Part shown: positions 60,821 through 64,000 of the stretch, in pieces | Layout: the number at the start of each line of letters is the position of its first letter | How positions within the stretch are numbered: the first letter of the stretch is position 1 | Assembly (NCBI RefSeq): GCF_000023905.1 | Contig: NC_013192.1 | Location: forward strand, 2,294,001 to 2,358,000 | Direction: 5' to 3' | Source of the DNA: Leptotrichia buccalis C-1013-b | GTDB lineage: Bacteria; Fusobacteriota; Fusobacteriia; Fusobacteriales; Leptotrichiaceae | DNA length: 64,000 bases | Notes under the pieces: generated by a model | Seen by the model: only the letters and a program-made list of their open reading frames with translations | Database searches by the model: none | Told to the model about the DNA's origin: nothing | Translations under genes and position numbers: made by a program

Positions 60821-61222
60821 TTTTTTAAATAGTTAATTTACAATTCAATTTCATGAATTGTTTTTTTATTTAATAAAACTATTGTATTTTAAAGAAAAAA
60901 ATGTTTCAAAACAAAGCAAATTATAAGAAATTTGGGGTATACTATATTTGCATAGGAGATAATAAAGTTTGAGATACAAAATTTGATTTAGTAAGTAAAA
61001 ATAAAATAGGAGTTGGTATTTAAAGAAATCAAAAAATGTACTAGAGTAATTAATTATTCTATGCAGGAGTTATTGAGGACTGATTTAGAAAGTTTAGAAA
61101 GTAATGCTATGGAGAGTAAATTTCGTGATTAAAGTGCTTGAAATAGCAAAGAATATAATGTATTTGATAATACATTATTTCTCTTAGGTAACAGATTTTT
61201 TTAAAAAGAAAGGTGATTGACT
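60821..61222. other. Intergenic region after the tRNA cluster
   Basis: About 400 bp of AT-rich sequence. The only visible frame (61063-61131, 22 codons) lacks a ribosome site and is probably noise. A TATACT at about 60941 could be a promoter -10 for the outer-membrane gene but no clear -35 accompanies it. AAAGGTGA precedes the ATG at 61223. Confidence 0.45.
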
Positions 61223-61807
61223 ATGAAAAAAACATTAATTGGATTATTTTTAGTTTTAGGTGCAACTTCGTTTGCAAATTACGGAAAAGTTGAAGTTAGA
61301 GGTGGTTTAGATCTAGGTGGTAAATATCGTTATGGTAAGAATTATAGAGATCAAAAAACAAAGAATACTTCTGGTGAAGTTGGAGTAGAATATAGATATG
61401 AAGTACTTCCAGGATTAGAATTAGGTACAGGTACAGCATTCCAATTTCATAAAGATTTGAAAGATAAAGGTCCTGACAGACAAAACTATAAGAACTATAA
61501 CTCAATACCTGTTTATGGAACTGCTAAATATACATTTGATACACCAACAGCTATCAGACCTTATATTAAAGGTGATTTAGGATATTCAGTTAATAATGGA
61601 AACCATGATTTTGGAATAGATGGAAAATTTAAAGCTAAAAATGGACTTTATTATGGTGCAGGAATTGGAGCAAATTACAATAATGTTAATTTCGAACTTA
61701 TGTATAAAGAAAATAAAGGTAGATATCAACACAATAATCTTAAATATGATGCTAATTATAGAAGAGTATCACTTGGTGTAGGTTATGACTTCAATTTAGG
61801 AGACTAA
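61223..61807 (+). CDS. Outer-membrane beta-barrel protein
   Basis: The ATG at 61223 has AAAGGTGA upstream; a TTG six bases earlier is not preferred. The 194-aa protein starts with a signal peptide (KKTLIGLFLVLGATSFAN) and is built of alternating strands (VEVRGGLDLGGKYRYG, then VEYRYEVLPGLELGTGTAF, AKYTFDTPTAIRPYIKGDLGYSV) ending in the C-terminal strand RVSLGVGYDFNLGD with an aromatic near the end, as in eight-stranded OmpW/OmpA-like barrels. It sits in the outer membrane, likely as a small porin or adhesin. Family not named. Confidence 0.75.
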   Translation: MKKTLIGLFLVLGATSFANYGKVEVRGGLDLGGKYRYGKNYRDQKTKNTSGEVGVEYRYEVLPGLELGTGTAFQFHKDLKDKGPDRQNYKNYNSIPVYGTAKYTFDTPTAIRPYIKGDLGYSVNNGNHDFGIDGKFKAKNGLYYGAGIGANYNNVNFELMYKENKGRYQHNNLKYDANYRRVSLGVGYDFNLGD

Positions 61808-62126
61808 TTTTAAAATTTTGAATAATTAAAAATAAGATTTTTTAAGCTGTTTTATATCAAATTAGCATATGCATTGATTGCAGCTAGTAATTAAAATTAT
61901 AATTTATAGAGTTGTTTCTAATTTATGAAACAGCTCTTTTTTTGTTATAAATTTTAAAAATAATTTCATTTCTTTAACCTTTTGTGATATAATATTAAAC
62001 ATAAACTAAGTAGTAGCCTATGATAGTCAAATAATAAATAATATTTTTATTAAAAATATTTATGTATTTTTATTTTTTAGCTATACTTTGGCACTAAAAT
62101 ATTTTGATATAGAAAGGATGAACAGT
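61808..62126. other. Intergenic region with a terminator
   Basis: 319 bp holding the outer-membrane gene's terminator (61909-61943) and the leader of the next gene; TATAAT near 61991 is a candidate -10. No gene. Confidence 0.5.
61909..61943 (+). terminator. Terminator of the outer-membrane gene
   Basis: GAGTTGTTTC (61909-61918) pairs with GAAACAGCTC (61927-61936; one mismatch) and seven T follow. Confidence 0.8.
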
Positions 62127-63239
62127 ATGAAAAAATTATTCTTAACGGTTTTGCTAATTATAATATTTGTAGTTAGCTGCGGTAAAAAGACTGCTGACAC
62201 TAACGTTATAAAAATCGGAGTCATTGCACCGCTTACTGGGAACTATGCACAATATGGGACTGCAGTAAAAGAAGGTGTTGAACTAAAAGTTGATGCTATC
62301 AACAATGCTGGTGGGATTAATGGAAAAAAAATCGAACTTATTATTGCAGATAGTAAAGGTGATGTTCAGGAATCGGTGAATGCATTTAAGAAAATGGTTT
62401 CGCAGGATAAGGTGAATGTTGTGATTGGAGAAGTTGTATCGGCTACTTCACAGGCTATTTCTGGACTTGCTCAAAGTGCAAAAGTACCTTTAATTTCAGC
62501 AACTGCTACAAGCCTTGATGTTACAAAAGGAAAAGATTTTGTATTTAGAACCACATTTACGGATCCTTATCAAGGAACTGCAACTGCAAAATATGCAAAA
62601 TCTAAAGGCGTAAAATCAATTGCAATTTTAACTAACTCTTCAAACGATTATTCTGTAGGAATTGCAAATGCATTTAAAGAACAGGCTGCAAAAGATGGAA
62701 TAACTATTACTGAAGAAAAATATACAAATGACGATAAAGATTTTAAAGCAATTTTGACAAAAGTAAAAGGGCAAAATCCACAGGCTATCTTCATACCTGA
62801 TTACTACAATACAATTGGATTGATTATTTCTCAGGCAAAAGATTTGGGAATAAATGCTCAATATTTTGGTGGAGATGGATGGGATGGTATTCAGACTAAT
62901 TTTGGAGCAGTTGCGGAAGGAGCTATTTTTGCAAGTCAATTTTCTCCAGAGGATAAGGCTGAAAACGTTCAGAAATTTATAAAGGATTACAAATCTAAAT
63001 TTAATAAAGAACCAATAATGTTTGCGGCACTTGGATATGATACAGTAGAAATTGTAGAAGCTGCATTAAAATCTGCAAAAGATTTGACAGGACCATCTAT
63101 AAAAGAAGCTATGAATGCAGTTAGCGGTATTGATTTAATTACTGGAAAATTAAAATTTGATGCTAACAGAAATCCTGAAAAAGCAGTTACATTTATTGAA
63201 GTAAAAGGTGGAAAACTTACATTGAAGGAAAAATTTTAA
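62127..63239 (+). CDS. livJ: Branched-chain amino-acid ABC transporter binding lipoprotein, copy 1
   Basis: The start is ATG 62127 after AAAGGATG; a longer frame to 62088 lacks a site. The 370-aa protein has a lipobox (VVSCGKK), then IKIGVIAPLTGNYAQYGTAVKEGVELKVDAIN, the hallmark of periplasmic Leu/Ile/Val-binding proteins, VVIGEVVSATSQAI and VPLISATATSLDVT. It binds branched-chain amino acids or a related ligand outside the membrane for the Liv transporter, whose membrane genes may lie beyond the window. The downstream gene is a close paralogue. Confidence 0.92.
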   Translation: MKKLFLTVLLIIIFVVSCGKKTADTNVIKIGVIAPLTGNYAQYGTAVKEGVELKVDAINNAGGINGKKIELIIADSKGDVQESVNAFKKMVSQDKVNVVIGEVVSATSQAISGLAQSAKVPLISATATSLDVTKGKDFVFRTTFTDPYQGTATAKYAKSKGVKSIAILTNSSNDYSVGIANAFKEQAAKDGITITEEKYTNDDKDFKAILTKVKGQNPQAIFIPDYYNTIGLIISQAKDLGINAQYFGGDGWDGIQTNFGAVAEGAIFASQFSPEDKAENVQKFIKDYKSKFNKEPIMFAALGYDTVEIVEAALKSAKDLTGPSIKEAMNAVSGIDLITGKLKFDANRNPEKAVTFIEVKGGKLTLKEKF

Positions 63240-63296
63240 TTTAAAAAATTAAGTAAAATAGTTATAAAAAATAAAATAGTGAGGGAGAAAATAACG

Positions 63297-64000
63297 ATGA
63301 AAAAAATATTATTTTTAGTTTCATTATTAGCATTATTCGTGCTAAGTTGTGGAGCAAAGGCGTCTAAGGACAAAAATGTTATAAAAATTGGTGTTATAGG
63401 AGCATTAACTGGAAATGTGGCACAATATGGAACAAGTACAATAAACGGATTTAAATTGAAAGTAAAAGAAATAAATGCTGCTGGTGGAATTAATGGGAAA
63501 AAAATTGAAATTGTGGAAGCAGACAGTAAAGGTGATGTTCAAGAAGCGATTAATGCGTTCAAAAAAATGGTTTCACAAGATAAAATTGACATTTTTGTAG
63601 GAGAAGTTACATCTGGACCATCTCTTGCAATTGCACCGCTTGCACAACAAGCTAAAATTCCTATGATTACAGCGACTGGAACTGCATTCGACATTACAAA
63701 GGGAAAAGATTTTGTTTATAGAACTACATTTACAGATCCTTATCAAGGTGTCGTTGTTGCGAAATATGCAAAATCAAAAGGTTATAAAAGTATTACTGTT
63801 TTGACTAATACAGGTAGTGACTATTCTGTTGGGCTTTCTAATGCATTTAAGGAACAAGCTCAAAAAGAAGGAATCCAAGTAAAAGAAGAACAATATACTG
63901 CTGATGACAAGGATTTTAGAGCATTACTTACAAAAGTAAAAGGATACAATTCTGAAGTAATTTTCGTACCAGATTATTACAATACAATTGGATTAATTTT
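63297..64000 (+). CDS. Branched-chain amino-acid ABC transporter binding lipoprotein, copy 2 (3' end cut)
   Basis: ATG at 63297 with GAGGGAG upstream opens a frame that runs off the window after 234 codons. The lipobox VLSCGAK and the body IKIGVIGALTGNVAQYGTST, VQEAINAFKKMVSQDKI and FRTTFTDPYQG-like YRTTFTDPYQG closely match copy 1. It is therefore a tandem duplicate. The remaining C-terminal part is not visible. Confidence 0.9.
   Translation, partial: MKKILFLVSLLALFVLSCGAKASKDKNVIKIGVIGALTGNVAQYGTSTINGFKLKVKEINAAGGINGKKIEIVEADSKGDVQEAINAFKKMVSQDKIDIFVGEVTSGPSLAIAPLAQQAKIPMITATGTAFDITKGKDFVYRTTFTDPYQGVVVAKYAKSKGYKSITVLTNTGSDYSVGLSNAFKEQAQKEGIQVKEEQYTADDKDFRALLTKVKGYNSEVIFVPDYYNTIGLI

Noticed and set aside
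61063-61131. Possible 22-codon small gene upstream of the outer-membrane gene
   Set aside because: No ribosome site, no signal and no sign of conservation to use.
1-64000. CRISPR array or cas genes
   Set aside because: No evenly spaced repeats or Cas signatures appear; the short repeats are few and far apart.

Overview
The window is AT-rich throughout, with dense, mostly leftward operons, Shine-Dalgarno sites of the AGGAG type and TTGACA/TATAAT promoters. It mixes features of Gram-negative bacteria (LpxK for lipid A, outer-membrane barrel, TnpB-type IS605 elements) with features more often met in Gram-positives (WhiA, RqcH/NFACT, PASTA protein, HPr, OmpR/VanS-like two-component pair). That combination points to a member of the Fusobacteriota, most likely Leptotrichia or a close relative. 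This is an inference from gene content, not a database match.

Layout. 1-16.8 kb is a surface-polysaccharide locus: two nucleotidyltransferases, cupin, HAD phosphatase, GDPD-type phosphodiesterase, two family-2 glycosyltransferases, GtrA flippase-like protein, a large membrane protein, PRPP synthetase, a 674-aa HAD-type protein, an ABC polysaccharide exporter (ATPase plus permease), RfbA and a polyprenyl-phosphate sugar transferase. It is peppered with decayed transposons (a 154-bp MITE-like element, a decayed DDE transposase, a deleted ISLre2-type element). 16.9-32.9 kb is mostly housekeeping: pth, thiN, a two-component system, HRDC protein, pheT and pheS separated by a five-gene accessory block that includes a RelE/RelB-type toxin-antitoxin pair, an ArsR-family zinc-type sensor, gdhA and a secreted esterase. 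33.0-34.4 kb is an intact IS605-type element with TnpB; a deleted sister copy lies at 52.9-53.8 kb. 34.4-44.4 kb holds two SIMPL proteins, a tiny lipoprotein, PASTA protein, rsgA, rpe, a MarR-FeoA-like regulator, an Abi_2/AbiF-type HEPN gene preceded by its own promoter and a structured terminator-ended small RNA, RqcH and HPr. 44.5-59.6 kb holds pyrG, fba, a GH25 lysozyme, serS, lpxK, whiA, a MORN-type protein, a thioredoxin-CcdA fusion, acpS, rfbC and rfbB. 60.05-60.82 kb is a cluster of eight tRNA genes behind a consensus promoter. 61.2-64 kb holds an outer-membrane barrel and two tandem branched-chain amino-acid binding lipoproteins, the second cut by the window end.

How the genes work together. 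RfbA, RfbC and RfbB are three of the four dTDP-L-rhamnose enzymes (RfbD is not in the window), feeding the glycosyltransferases; the sugar transferase starts the chain on undecaprenyl phosphate and the ABC pair would export it. The most interesting unit is the HEPN Abi gene (41367-42272) with a compact three-way-junction RNA (about 41287-41350) between its promoter and start codon, a plausible RNA-controlled abortive-infection or toxin-antitoxin module of the type linked to Cas13 ancestry.
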